Shown here piece by piece: positions 15,083 through 24,351 of a stretch of DNA of 64,000 nucleotides. The notes beneath the pieces are model-generated. The model did no database searches. It was given only the letters and a program-made list of their open reading frames with translations, and was not told the origin of the DNA. The stretch's first letter is position 1. Each line of letters opens with the position of its first letter. The stretch is from positions 1 through 64,000 of the forward strand of contig NZ_JOGX01000009.1 of the NCBI RefSeq assembly GCF_000719555.1. Direction: 5' to 3'. The stretch is from Streptomyces sp. NRRL F-5727. GTDB taxonomy: Bacteria > Actinomycetota > Actinomycetes > Streptomycetales > Streptomycetaceae. Position numbers and translations under genes: made by a program.

Positions 15083-17059
15083 GTGTCCGAAGTCCGTGTG
15101 ACCGTCCAGACCGCCTCAGGACCCGAGGAGAGGACGGTGAGCGCGGGCACCACGGCCGGCGCCCTGTTCGCCGACGACCGCACCGTCATCGCCGCCCGTG
15201 TCGCGGGCGACCTCAAGGACCTCTCGTACGAGCTCGCCGACGGCGACGCCGTCGAGGGCGTCGAGATCTCCTCCGAGGACGGCCTGAACATCCTGCGCCA
15301 CTCCACCGCGCACGTCATGGCGCAGGCCGTGCAGGAGCTCTTCCCCGAGGCCAAGCTGGGCATCGGCCCGCCGGTCCGGGACGGCTTCTACTACGACTTC
15401 GACGTCGAGAAGCCGTTCACGCCCGAGGATCTCAAGGCCATCGAGAAGAAGATGCAGGAGATCCAGAAGCGCGGCCAGCGCTTCGCCCGCCGCGTCGTCA
15501 CCGACGAGGCCGCCCGCGAGGAGCTCGCCGACGAGCCGTACAAGCTGGAGCTCATCGGCATCAAGGGCGCCGCGTCGACCGACGACGGCGCGAACGTCGA
15601 GGTGGGCGGCGGCGAGCTGACCATCTACGACAACCTGGACGCGAAGACGGGCGAGCTGTGCTGGAAGGACCTCTGCCGCGGTCCCCACCTGCCCACCACC
15701 CGGAACATCCCGGCGTTCAAGCTGATGCGCAACGCGGCCGCCTACTGGCGCGGCAGCGAGAAGAACCCCATGCTCCAGCGCATCTACGGCACCGCCTGGC
15801 CGTCGAAGGACGAGCTCAAGGCGCACCTCGACTTCCTCGCCGAGGCCGAGAAGCGCGACCACCGCAAGCTGGGCAACGAGCTCGACCTCTTCTCCATCCC
15901 GGACGAGATCGGCTCCGGCCTCGCCGTCTTCCACCCCAAGGGCGGCATCATCCGCCGGGTCATGGAGGACTACTCGCGCAAGCGCCACGAGGAGGAGGGC
16001 TACGAGTTCGTCTACTCGCCGCACGCCACCAAGGGCAAGCTGTTCGAGAAGTCGGGCCACCTCGACTGGTACGCCGAGGGCATGTACCCCCCCATGCAGC
16101 TCGACGAGGGCGTGGACTACTACCTCAAGCCCATGAACTGCCCGATGCACAACCTGATCTTCGACGCGCGCGGGCGCTCCTACCGTGAGCTGCCGCTGCG
16201 CCTGTTCGAGTTCGGCACCGTGTACCGGTACGAGAAGTCCGGCGTCGTGCACGGTCTGACCCGGGCCCGCGGCTTCACCCAGGACGACGCGCACATCTAC
16301 TGCACCCGTGAGCAGATGGCGGAGGAGCTCGACAAGACCCTCACCTTCGTCCTGAACCTCCTCCGGGACTACGGTCTGACCGACTTCTACCTGGAGCTGT
16401 CCACCAAGGACCCGGAGAAGTTCGTCGGCTCCGACGAGGTGTGGGAGGAGGCCACCGCGGTCCTCCAGCAGGTCGCCGAGAAGCAGGGCCTGCCGCTCAC
16501 CCCCGACCCGGGCGGCGCCGCCTTCTACGGCCCGAAGATCTCGGTGCAGGCGCGGGACGCCATCGGCCGTACCTGGCAGATGTCGACCGTCCAGCTCGAC
16601 TTCAACCTGCCGGAGCGCTTCGACCTGGAGTACACCGCCCCGGACGGCACCAAGCAGCGCCCGGTCATGATCCACCGCGCGCTCTTCGGCTCCATCGAGC
16701 GCTTCTTCGCGGTGCTCCTGGAGCACTACGCGGGCGCCATGCCGCCGTGGCTCGCCCCCGTCCAGGCGACCGGCATCCCGATCGGCGACGCCCACGTCGA
16801 CTACCTCCAGGAGTTCGCCGCCAAGGCGAAGAAGAAGGGCCTGCGTGTGGAGGTCGACTCCTCCTCCGACCGGATGCAGAAGAAGATCCGCAACGCGCAG
16901 AAGCAGAAGGTCCCCTTCATGATCATCGCCGGTGACGAGGACATGGCCGCCGGCGCCGTCTCCTTCCGCTACCGCGACGGTTCGCAGGAGAACGGCATCC
17001 CCGCCGACGAGGCCATCGCCAAGATCGCCAAGATCGTCGAGGAGCGCGTCCAGGTCTGA
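15083..17059 (+). CDS. thrS: Threonine-tRNA ligase
   Basis: A 658-aa class II synthetase of normal actinobacterial length. It has an N-terminal TGS domain (about 1-65), an editing/SAD domain with [11 protein letters not shown] (about 85-95), and a catalytic core with motif 2 ([18 protein letters not shown]), zinc ligands in MNCPMH and later His residues, then the C-terminal anticodon-binding domain ending EERVQV. It charges tRNA-Thr and edits mischarged Ser-tRNA-Thr. I chose GTG 15083 (VSEVRV...) because GGAG lies at 15074-15077 and the length matches the family; ATG 15068 or 15050 would add residues. I see no T-box. Confidence 0.96.
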   Translation: MSEVRVTVQTASGPEERTVSAGTTAGALFADDRTVIAARVAGDLKDLSYELADGDAVEGVEISSEDGLNILRHSTAHVMAQAVQELFPEAKLGIGPPVRDGFYYDFDVEKPFTPEDLKAIEKKMQEIQKRGQRFARRVVTDEAAREELADEPYKLELIGIKGAASTDDGANVEVGGGELTIYDNLDAKTGELCWKDLCRGPHLPTTRNIPAFKLMRNAAAYWRGSEKNPMLQRIYGTAWPSKDELKAHLDFLAEAEKRDHRKLGNELDLFSIPDEIGSGLAVFHPKGGIIRRVMEDYSRKRHEEEGYEFVYSPHATKGKLFEKSGHLDWYAEGMYPPMQLDEGVDYYLKPMNCPMHNLIFDARGRSYRELPLRLFEFGTVYRYEKSGVVHGLTRARGFTQDDAHIYCTREQMAEELDKTLTFVLNLLRDYGLTDFYLELSTKDPEKFVGSDEVWEEATAVLQQVAEKQGLPLTPDPGGAAFYGPKISVQARDAIGRTWQMSTVQLDFNLPERFDLEYTAPDGTKQRPVMIHRALFGSIERFFAVLLEHYAGAMPPWLAPVQATGIPIGDAHVDYLQEFAAKAKKKGLRVEVDSSSDRMQKKIRNAQKQKVPFMIIAGDEDMAAGAVSFRYRDGSQENGIPADEAIAKIAKIVEERVQV

Positions 17060-17074
17060 CGGCCCGCGCGTCCT

Positions 17075-17779
17075 TCAGGAGGCCCCCGGGGAATCCCCCC
17101 GGGGGCCTTCCCCGTTCCCCGGCTTCTCGTCCTCCCGCGTGAACGCCTGGATCAGCCAGGACGAGAACGAACCCGTCACCGCGCCGAGCAGCCCCAGCCC
17201 GCAGGCCATCAGGCCCACCGCGACCACCCGCCCGATCGGGGTCACCGGGCTCACGTCGCCGTAGCCGACCGTCGACAGGGTGGAGCAGGCCCACCACACC
17301 GAGTCGCCGAAGGTGCGGATCGAGGCGCCGGGGGCGTCGGCCTCGTAGTGGTAGACGGTGAGCGCGGCGGCGAAGCCGAGCAGGGAGACCGAGAGGCCGG
17401 CGTAGACCATGACCCGGGCGTAGAGGCCGAGCCGCGGCTTGTCCCGGCGGCGCTGCACGCGGTCGTAGAGGGTCACCATCCGGACCGGGCGCAGCAGCGG
17501 CAGCAGCACGACGACCGTGTCCAGGAGGTGGGTGCGGACGAAGCGGAGGGGGTGGAGGCCGCTGAGCCGGAGCCGTACCCCGTAGTCGGCGGCGAAGAAC
17601 GCCCAGGCCCCCAGGACGGCCGCGAGGCACAGGTCCGCGCCCAGGCGCGGCAGGTGGTCCTCGGCGAGGACCCGGACCGCGTACCCCGCGAGGTAGACGA
17701 GGGAGGCGACCGCGAGCGGCACCTCCATGCGGCGGTCCCACCGTTCCTGGCGGGGCGGTTTCGGGGGCCTGTCGCTCAT
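17075..17779 (-). CDS. Voltage-gated-type potassium channel
   Basis: A 234-aa integral membrane protein. Four hydrophobic segments occupy about residues 20-105, with a charged S4-like stretch (LRPVRMVTLYDRVQRRR). The pore module follows: helix at about 122-145, pore helix, selectivity filter TVGYGD (170-175) and inner helix with GLLGAVTG. The cytoplasmic tail is short. It should be a tetrameric K+-selective channel of the Kv/KvAP type. It converges with thrS, and the terminator at 17080-17108 overlaps its last codons. Confidence 0.9.
   Translation of the reverse strand: MSDRPPKPPRQERWDRRMEVPLAVASLVYLAGYAVRVLAEDHLPRLGADLCLAAVLGAWAFFAADYGVRLRLSGLHPLRFVRTHLLDTVVVLLPLLRPVRMVTLYDRVQRRRDKPRLGLYARVMVYAGLSVSLLGFAAALTVYHYEADAPGASIRTFGDSVWWACSTLSTVGYGDVSPVTPIGRVVAVGLMACGLGLLGAVTGSFSSWLIQAFTREDEKPGNGEGPRGDSPGAS
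17080..17108. terminator. 12-bp bidirectional terminator
   Basis: AGGCCCCCGGGG (17080-17091) pairs with CCCCGGGGGCCT (17097-17108), then TC and C-rich sequence. It follows the thrS stop by 20 nt and lies within the 3' end of the convergent channel gene. Confidence 0.8.
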
Positions 17780-17856
17780 CCGGTCAGCATCTCCCGGGGC
17801 GGCTTCCGTCGCCCCGCCGACACGTTCCGAACGGGCGACGCCATATGCTGCACAGC

Positions 17857-18408
17857 ATGACGACTGAGCCGGAGCAGCAGATCGGAGTCGGGGCGCCGGA
17901 CGCGTTCCAGCGCCTGTGGACGCCTCACCGGATGGCGTACATCCAGGGTGAGAACAAGCCGACCGGGCCGGGGGCCGACGACGGCTGTCCGTTCTGCTCG
18001 ATCCCCTCGAAGTCGGACGAGGACGCGCTGGTGATCGCCCGCGGCTCCAGCGTGTACGCGGTCCTCAACCTGTACCCGTACAACGGCGGGCACCTGATGG
18101 TCGTCCCGTACCGGCACGTGGCCGACTACACCGACCTGGACGCGGCGGAGACGGCCGAGCTGGCCGACTTCACCAAGCGGGCGATGATCGCCCTGCGGGC
18201 GGCGTCGGGGGCGCACGGCTTCAACATCGGCATGAACCAGGGCGCCGTGGCCGGCGCCGGGATCGCGGCGCACCTGCACCAGCACGTGGTGCCGCGCTGG
18301 GGCGGGGACACCAACTTCATGCCGGTCGTCGGGCACACCAAGATCCTGCCGCAGCTGCTCGCCGACACCCGGAAGATGCTGGCCGACGCCTGGCCGGCCA
18401 CCGTCTGA
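17857..18408 (+). CDS. HIT-family nucleotide phosphorylase/hydrolase
   Basis: A 183-aa histidine-triad protein with the active-site motif HLHQHVVPRW near residues 138-147, a CPFC pair near the N-terminus (possibly zinc-binding) and the YNGGHLMVVPYRH strand. The closest known actinobacterial relative, Rv2613c, is an Ap4A phosphorylase, and it too lies between thrS and pgsA. The likely substrate is thus Ap4A, a side product of aminoacyl-tRNA synthetases. I chose ATG 17857; TATGCT at 17844-17849 lies 7 nt upstream, which fits a leaderless mRNA. The upstream ATG at 17845 would be within this hexamer. Confidence 0.88.
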   Translation: MTTEPEQQIGVGAPDAFQRLWTPHRMAYIQGENKPTGPGADDGCPFCSIPSKSDEDALVIARGSSVYAVLNLYPYNGGHLMVVPYRHVADYTDLDAAETAELADFTKRAMIALRAASGAHGFNIGMNQGAVAGAGIAAHLHQHVVPRWGGDTNFMPVVGHTKILPQLLADTRKMLADAWPATV

Positions 18409-18422
18409 CCCGTCGTGTCCGT

Positions 18423-18452
18423 ACGGCCCCGGGGCGCTCGCCCCGGGGCCGT
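18423..18452. terminator. 12-bp bidirectional terminator
   Basis: ACGGCCCCGGGG (18423-18434) pairs exactly with CCCCGGGGCCGT (18441-18452). It lies between the HIT gene and the convergent membrane protein gene. Confidence 0.82.
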
Positions 18453-18473
18453 CGGCGTGCTCCGCCGGGGAGG

Positions 18474-20132
18474 TCAGGCATCGTAGACGTCGGCCTTCTT
18501 CGGGCCCGGGTCCTGCACGCTCCCGCCGAGGACGAGCGACCGACTGGTGAAGCGCTCGGTGTCCACGTTGTGCGCGTCGAGGAAGCGGATCGTCGCGGTG
18601 TGGACGGCGCGGAGCACGGGCGTGGCCATGCGGATGGCGTCGTCGGCCATGAAGCGGTTCTTCCAGAGCGGGCCGGCCCAGACGTGCCGGAGGCCGAAGG
18701 GCTCCGGGAGGGTCATCTTGCCGCCGAGGAACTCCAGGACCGGCGGGTACCAGGTGAGCGGGGCGCGGACGGCGAGCCGGACGATGTCGTCGGTGCCGAG
18801 GAGCGGCTGCGGGATCTCCTTGGTCTCCCAGAAGCGGACGGTCTTGGAGACCTCCTTGGTCTTCGCCTTGGGCTTGGTGGTGAAGAGGCCGTGGACGGGG
18901 CCGAGCGCGTGGCCGGTGACCTCGATGCGCAGGGTGTGGTGGAGGGAGGTGACGGTGACCATCATCGTCAGCACCACGTTCCCGTCCCAGAGGATGAACT
19001 GGACGCCCAGGTAGTGGCGGTTGCCGGCGCCGAACTGCTGCTCGTTGCAGATGCGCTGTATCTCGTGCGGCTTGACCTGGAAGTGGACGACGTTGTCGCC
19101 CTCGGGGCGGGTGACCTCGTCGGCGCCCTCGCCGACGGGGGAGACGATCCAGTGCTTCACGGTCGGCTTGGGGAAGCCGGACTTGAGGGAGCCGCGCTCG
19201 AGCAGGGTGAGCTGGTCGTGGATCTTGCGGACCAGGTCCCAGGCGCGGAAGTCGTGCATCTCCAGGCCGTCGACGGGGACCAGCTCCTCGGCGAGGGTCC
19301 AGCTGCCCCAGCGGGTGCCGAGGCCGAGGATGCCCTTGGTGCCGGCGTAGAAGACCACGTTGGACTGCTGTTCGGCGGAGAGCTTCTCCAGGTTGAGCCG
19401 CAGCTCCTCCGCGGACTTCTCGCCGGGGTCGGTCGGGACGGACTTCGGGACGTGGGCGCCGACGCCGCCGCCGCTGAGCAGTCCGGTCCAGCGCTCGCGG
19501 AGGTCCACGGCGGCGTTGAGGCAGACCCGGCTCGCGAGGTACCAGCCGACGACCGGGGCGACGAGCATCGCCCGCAGGTAGTTGGGGAGCAGGCCGTCGA
19601 AGGGGAGGCGGAGGAGGACCAGGGCGGCGACGAGGACGGCGGCCCAGAGCAGGACCGTGCCGATGAGGCTGGTCTTCCTGTTCTCCGAGCCGGCGGCGGT
19701 GCGGCGCAGGTGGATCACGCCGAGCCAGAGCAGCAGGCCGGGCAGGAAGAGGACGCCGCAGAAGAAGGTGATCAGGGTCAGCTTGACGTCCCGGCGGCGC
19801 CGGATGTGGGTGGCGGCCAGGCAGTGCTCGACGACCGGCTGGGGCTCGGCGCCGAAGGACTGGACGAGCGCCTTGCGGCCGCCGCCGAGCATGCGGACCT
19901 GCACGGCGCGGGAGAACGCCTCGCCCAGGTCGGGGCGGAAGAGCTTCTCCCACTTCCCCTTCTTGAGCGTGGTCTTGTAGTGCTCGTTGTCGGCTTCCTG
20001 GATGGTCTCCAGGGGGCTGTCCCGGTACGCCGCCGACGCCAGCGCGTTCGTCGCCCCGGTCAGGCCGCTGCCGCCCTGGAGCGGGATCTGTGCCCCCGGT
20101 CCGAAACCGTCGATCGCCACTTCCGCCCCCAT
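18474..20132 (-). CDS. Unknown membrane-anchored protein (552 aa)
   Basis: The protein begins MGAEVAIDGFGPGA and has a polar N-terminal part with ETIQEADNEHY. It has two or three membrane helices at about residues 115-205 (LITFFCGVLFLPGLLLWLGVI and TVLLWAAVLVAALVLL), and a long C-terminal soluble half with beta-rich segments (NVVLTMMVTVTSLHHTLRIEVTGHALGP). I recognise no domain. It separates the HIT gene from the phosphatidylinositol operon, along with EF-G2, and so is a Streptomyces-type insertion into an otherwise conserved actinobacterial order. I chose ATG 20132 because upstream residues in frame look random. Confidence 0.65.
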   Translation of the reverse strand: MGAEVAIDGFGPGAQIPLQGGSGLTGATNALASAAYRDSPLETIQEADNEHYKTTLKKGKWEKLFRPDLGEAFSRAVQVRMLGGGRKALVQSFGAEPQPVVEHCLAATHIRRRRDVKLTLITFFCGVLFLPGLLLWLGVIHLRRTAAGSENRKTSLIGTVLLWAAVLVAALVLLRLPFDGLLPNYLRAMLVAPVVGWYLASRVCLNAAVDLRERWTGLLSGGGVGAHVPKSVPTDPGEKSAEELRLNLEKLSAEQQSNVVFYAGTKGILGLGTRWGSWTLAEELVPVDGLEMHDFRAWDLVRKIHDQLTLLERGSLKSGFPKPTVKHWIVSPVGEGADEVTRPEGDNVVHFQVKPHEIQRICNEQQFGAGNRHYLGVQFILWDGNVVLTMMVTVTSLHHTLRIEVTGHALGPVHGLFTTKPKAKTKEVSKTVRFWETKEIPQPLLGTDDIVRLAVRAPLTWYPPVLEFLGGKMTLPEPFGLRHVWAGPLWKNRFMADDAIRMATPVLRAVHTATIRFLDAHNVDTERFTSRSLVLGGSVQDPGPKKADVYDA

Positions 20133-20307
20133 CACCGCGAGTACCTGTGCGGGCTGTTCCCGACTGCCGTGCCCGGCACACCTTCCGAGCTGGGCACCAC
20201 AGCGTAACCGGGCGGCGTGGTATGCGTCACCGCCTGTGGACAACCGCGACCGGAACCCGTCCGCCCGGTCGGGGCCGGGCGGACGGGAACCGCTGTCGTC
20301 GCGTCAA

Positions 20308-22515
20308 CTAGGGGTGCTTTCCAGCTTGTTCGCGGAGGCGTTCGGCGACCTGAGGGGGCATCGGTTCGTGCCGGGCGTAACTGCGGTCGAAGCGGCCGGT
20401 GCCGTGCGAGACGGACCGCAGGTCGATGGCGTACCGGCCGATCTCGATCTCCGGGACCTCGGCCCGGACGACCGTGCGGCCCGGTCCGGCCTGGTCGGTG
20501 CCGACGACGCGGCCGCGCCGGCCGGACAGGTCGCTCATCACCGCGCCGACGTACTCGTCGGGGACGAGCACCCGTACCTCGGCGACCGGTTCCAGGAGGT
20601 GGACGGGGACCTCGGCGGCCGCCTCGCGCAGGGCGAGCGCCCCGGCGGTCTGGAAGGCGGCGTCCGAGGAGTCCACCGAGTGCGCCTTGCCGTCCTTGAG
20701 GGTGACCCGGACGTCGACCAGCGGGTGCCCGGCGGCGACCCCGCGCGCGGCCTGCGCGCGTACGCCCTTCTCGACGGAGCCGATGAACGGGCGGGGGACC
20801 GCGCCGCCGACCACCTTGTCGACGAACTCGATGCCGCTGCCCGGCGGGAGCGGTTCGACGTCGATCTCGCAGATGGCGAACTGGCCGTGCCCGCCGGACT
20901 GCTTGACGTGCCGTCCGCGGCCGGAGGCGGGGGCGCCGAAGGTCTCGCGGAGCGGCACCCGGTACGGCACGGCGTCGACGCGCACCCCGTAGCGGCCGCG
21001 CAGCCGCTCCAGGACGACGTCCTGGTGGGCCTCGCCCAGGCACCACAGCACGACCTGCCCGGTGTCCTGGTTCTGTTCCAGGCGGAGGGTCGGGTCCTCG
21101 GCGACCAGCTTGGCCAGGCCCTGCGAGAGCCGGTCCTCGTCGGCCTTGCTGTGCGCCTCGACGGCGAGCGGCAGCAGCGGTTCGGGCATCGGCCACGGCT
21201 CGATGAGGAGCGGGTCGTCCTTGGCGGAGAGGGTGTCGCCGGTCTCGGCGCGGCCGAGCCGGGCCACGCAGGCCAGGTCGCCGGCGACGCAGTGCGCCAT
21301 CGGCCGCTGCTGCTTGCCGAAGGGGGAGGTGAGGGCGCCGACCCGTTCGTCGACGTCGTGGTCCTCGTGGCCGCGGTCGGCGAGGCCGTGCCCGGAGACG
21401 TGCACCGTCTCGTCGGGGCGGAGGGTGCCGGAGAAGACCCGGACGAGGGAGATGCGGCCCTGGTAGGGGTCGGCGGCGGTCTTCACCACCTCGGCGACCA
21501 GCGGCCCGTCGGGGTCGCAGGAGAGCGGCGGCCGGGGGGTGCCGTCGGGGGTGGTGACGGCCGGCGGCTCGTGCTCCAGCGGCGAGGGGAAGCCGCCCGT
21601 GATCAGCTCCAGGAGTTCGACGGTGCCGAGGCCCTGCCCGCCGCCGTCGGCGGCGGGGGCGGCGGCCAGCACCGGGTGGAAGCCGCCCCGGGCGACCGCC
21701 TTCTCCAGGTCGCCGACGAGTGTCCCGACGTCGATCTCCTCGCCGCCGAGGTAGCGGTCCATCAGGGTCTCGTCCTCGCTCTCGGCGATGATCCCCTCGA
21801 TGAGCCGGGCCCGGGCCGCGGCGATCGGCTCCCGGTCGGCGTCCCCGGGCGGCAGCTCGCGCCGCCCGCCGGTGGCGTAGTCGAGGACCCGCTCCGAGAG
21901 CAGGTCGATCAGACCGGTGGCGGGGGCGTGCCCGTCCGGGCCCTCGGGGCCGTACACCGGCAGGTAGAGGGGGAGGACGGCGTCGGGGTCGTCCCGGCCG
22001 AAGAGCCCGGCGCAGACCCCGGTCAGCTCGTCGAAGCCGGTGCGGGCGGTGTCGAGGTGCGTGACGACGATCGCGCGGGGCATGCCGACGGCCGCGCACT
22101 CCTCCCAGACCATCCGGGTGGAGGCGGCGACCGCGTCGGCCTCCTGGGCCGCCGAGACGACGAAGAGGGCCGCGTCCGCCGCGCGCAGACCGGCCCTCAG
22201 CTCCCCGACGAAGTCGGCGTATCCGGGGGTGTCCAGCAGATTGATCTTGAAGCCCTGCCAGCCGACCGGCACGAGGGAGAGCTGGACGGAGCGGTGCTGC
22301 CGGTGCTCGATCTCGTCGTAGTCGGAGACGGTCGCCCCGTCCTCGACCCGGCCGGGCCGGGTCAGCGCCCCGGCGGTCTGGGCGAGCGCCTCGACCAGTG
22401 TGGTCTTGCCCGATCCGGTGTGGCCGACCAGCACCACGTTCCGTACCTCCGAGGGCCGGTCGGCCGTCGGTGCCCTGCCGGCGGCCCCGGCGGGGGTGTG
22501 CGCCTTGTCGCCCAT
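20308..22515 (-). CDS. Elongation factor G-like protein EF-G2
   Basis: A 735-aa translational GTPase with the domain order of EF-G: P-loop GHTGSGKT (31-38), switch II DTPGYADF, then domain II, III, IV and V, ending with the VRSVSHGTGRF-type segment. The G4 position reads VVTHLD instead of the classic NKxD, as in EF-G2 paralogs, so guanine specificity may be relaxed. EF-G2 is a second, non-essential EF-G in actinobacteria whose cellular role is unclear. The start ATG at 22515 has GGGAGGA just upstream on the minus strand. It is divergent from pgsA with about 270 bp between. Confidence 0.88.
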   Translation of the reverse strand: MGDKAHTPAGAAGRAPTADRPSEVRNVVLVGHTGSGKTTLVEALAQTAGALTRPGRVEDGATVSDYDEIEHRQHRSVQLSLVPVGWQGFKINLLDTPGYADFVGELRAGLRAADAALFVVSAAQEADAVAASTRMVWEECAAVGMPRAIVVTHLDTARTGFDELTGVCAGLFGRDDPDAVLPLYLPVYGPEGPDGHAPATGLIDLLSERVLDYATGGRRELPPGDADREPIAAARARLIEGIIAESEDETLMDRYLGGEEIDVGTLVGDLEKAVARGGFHPVLAAAPAADGGGQGLGTVELLELITGGFPSPLEHEPPAVTTPDGTPRPPLSCDPDGPLVAEVVKTAADPYQGRISLVRVFSGTLRPDETVHVSGHGLADRGHEDHDVDERVGALTSPFGKQQRPMAHCVAGDLACVARLGRAETGDTLSAKDDPLLIEPWPMPEPLLPLAVEAHSKADEDRLSQGLAKLVAEDPTLRLEQNQDTGQVVLWCLGEAHQDVVLERLRGRYGVRVDAVPYRVPLRETFGAPASGRGRHVKQSGGHGQFAICEIDVEPLPPGSGIEFVDKVVGGAVPRPFIGSVEKGVRAQAARGVAAGHPLVDVRVTLKDGKAHSVDSSDAAFQTAGALALREAAAEVPVHLLEPVAEVRVLVPDEYVGAVMSDLSGRRGRVVGTDQAGPGRTVVRAEVPEIEIGRYAIDLRSVSHGTGRFDRSYARHEPMPPQVAERLREQAGKHP

Positions 22516-22783
22516 GGTGGTCCTCCCGGCTGCGAGGCGGTGAGGGATCGAGCGGGCGCGGGGGAGTGGCGTCGCGGCGCTGCTCCGGCGCTGCCCGCGG
22601 GTGCTTCCCTTCGAGCTTTGCACCGACGCCGGGACGCGTCCATACGTCGTACACCGGTGGGCCCCCGCGGGGTACGCCGACGCGACGGGGCGGGTGCGCT
22701 CCCGTGCGGCGCCACGGGCGTGGCTACGATGGGCGAGCCGGTGGTCATGGGACCGCGCGGCCCGCCGAAACCTCGGGAAGGCC

Positions 22784-23449
22784 ATGCTGAACAAGTACGC
22801 GCGTGCGTTTTTTACGCGTGTCCTCACACCGTTCGCCGCGTTTCTCCTCCGCCGGGGCGTCAGTCCCGACGCCGTGACGCTGATCGGCACGGCGGGAGTG
22901 GTCGCCGGAGCGCTGGTCTTCTTCCCCAGGGGCGAGTTCTTCTGGGGCACGATCGTGATCACGCTCTTCGTCTTCTCCGACCTGGTCGACGGCAACATGG
23001 CCCGCCAGGCCGGGATCTCCAGCCGCTGGGGCGCGTTCCTCGACTCGACCCTCGACCGGGTCGCCGACGGGGCCATCTTCGGCGGCTTCGCCCTGTGGTA
23101 CGCGGGCCAGGGCGACGACAACGTGCTCTGCGCGGTGTCGATCTTCTGCCTGGCGAGCGGCCAGGTCGTCTCGTACACCAAGGCGCGTGGCGAATCGATT
23201 GGCCTGCCGGTCGCGGTGAACGGCCTGGTCGAGCGGGCCGAGCGGCTGGTGATCTCGCTGGTCGCCGCCGGCCTCGCCGGACTGCACGCCTTCGGCGTGC
23301 CGGGGGTCGACGTGCTGCTCCCGATCGCGCTGTGGATCGTCGCCGCCGGCTCGGCCGTGACCCTCGGACAGCGGGTGGTGACGGTACGCAGGGAGGCCGC
23401 GGAGGCCGACGCCGCCGCGGCGGCCGGGGGAGGCGGGGCGACCACGTGA
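22784..23449 (+). CDS. pgsA: Phosphatidylinositol phosphate synthase
   Basis: A 221-aa CDP-alcohol phosphatidyltransferase with the full signature DLVDGNMAR-(x)8-GAFLDSTLDRVAD and about six membrane helices. It joins CDP-diacylglycerol to inositol 1-phosphate in the cytoplasmic membrane. The identity is supported by the next two genes, which mannosylate and acylate phosphatidylinositol. The stop overlaps the next start (GTGA at 23446-23449). The tail is Ala/Gly-rich. ATG 22784 is preceded by GGGAAGG. Confidence 0.92.
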   Translation: MLNKYARAFFTRVLTPFAAFLLRRGVSPDAVTLIGTAGVVAGALVFFPRGEFFWGTIVITLFVFSDLVDGNMARQAGISSRWGAFLDSTLDRVADGAIFGGFALWYAGQGDDNVLCAVSIFCLASGQVVSYTKARGESIGLPVAVNGLVERAERLVISLVAAGLAGLHAFGVPGVDVLLPIALWIVAAGSAVTLGQRVVTVRREAAEADAAAAAGGGGATT

Positions 23450-24351
23450 GCGCGCTGAAGGACAAGGTGACCGACGGGCTGTACGGGCTCGGCTGGGCGA
23501 CCGTCAAGAAGCTCCCGGAACCGGTGGCCAGGGCCCTCGGCCGGAAGATCGCCGACACCGTGTGGAAGCGGCGTGGCAAGGGCGTGCTGCGGCTGGAGGC
23601 CAACCTCGCGCGCGTGGTGCCGGACGCCACGCCCGAGCGGCTCGCCGAGCTGTCGCAGGCCGGCATGCGCTCGTACATGCGCTACTGGATGGAGTCCTTC
23701 CGGCTGCCGACCTGGAGCAGCGAGCGGGCCGCGAACGGCTTCGCGCCCAAGGACGTCCACCACCTGAAGGAGGCGCTCGCCTCCGGCCGGGGCGTCATCA
23801 TCGCCCTGCCCCACATGGGCAACTGGGACCTGGCCGGCGTGTGGGTGACCCGCGCCCTCGGCGTGCCCTTCACCACCGTCGCCGAGCGGCTCAAGCCCGA
23901 GACGCTGTACGACCGCTTCGTCGCCTACCGCGAGTCCCTCGGCATGGAGGTGCTGCCGCACACCGGCGGCGCCGCCTTCGGCACCCTGGCCCGGCGGCTG
24001 CGCGCCGGCGGCCTGGTCTGCCTCGTGGCCGACCGGGACCTGTCCGCCTCCGGCGTCGAGGTCTCCTTCTTCGGCGAGCCCACCCGGATGCCTGCGGGGC
24101 CGGCCATGCTCGCGCTCCAGACCGGCGCGCTGCTGCTGCCGGTGACCCTCTGGTACGACGACTCCGACACCATGCGGGGTCAGGTGCACGCGCCGCTGGA
24201 CGTGCCCGAGTCAGGCAGCCGGGCCGAGAAGGCGTCCCTGATGACACAGACCCTCGCGGACGTCTTCGCCGGGGCCATCGCGGACCACCCGGAGGACTGG
24301 CACATGCTCCAGCGCCTCTGGCTGGCCGACCTGGAGGAGCGCACACCGTGA
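23446..24351 (+). CDS. Phosphatidylinositol mannoside acyltransferase
   Basis: A 301-aa lysophospholipid/lauroyl-type acyltransferase with the catalytic HMGNWD motif (Hx4D) near residue 122 and a second conserved segment DRDLSASGVEVSFFGEPTRMPAGPA. It corresponds to the mycobacterial PatA (Rv2611c), which acylates the mannose of phosphatidylinositol mannoside at the inner membrane face. GTG 23446 overlaps pgsA, and its own stop overlaps pimA (GTGA at 24348-24351), so the three are coupled in one operon. Confidence 0.92.
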   Translation: MSALKDKVTDGLYGLGWATVKKLPEPVARALGRKIADTVWKRRGKGVLRLEANLARVVPDATPERLAELSQAGMRSYMRYWMESFRLPTWSSERAANGFAPKDVHHLKEALASGRGVIIALPHMGNWDLAGVWVTRALGVPFTTVAERLKPETLYDRFVAYRESLGMEVLPHTGGAAFGTLARRLRAGGLVCLVADRDLSASGVEVSFFGEPTRMPAGPAMLALQTGALLLPVTLWYDDSDTMRGQVHAPLDVPESGSRAEKASLMTQTLADVFAGAIADHPEDWHMLQRLWLADLEERTP

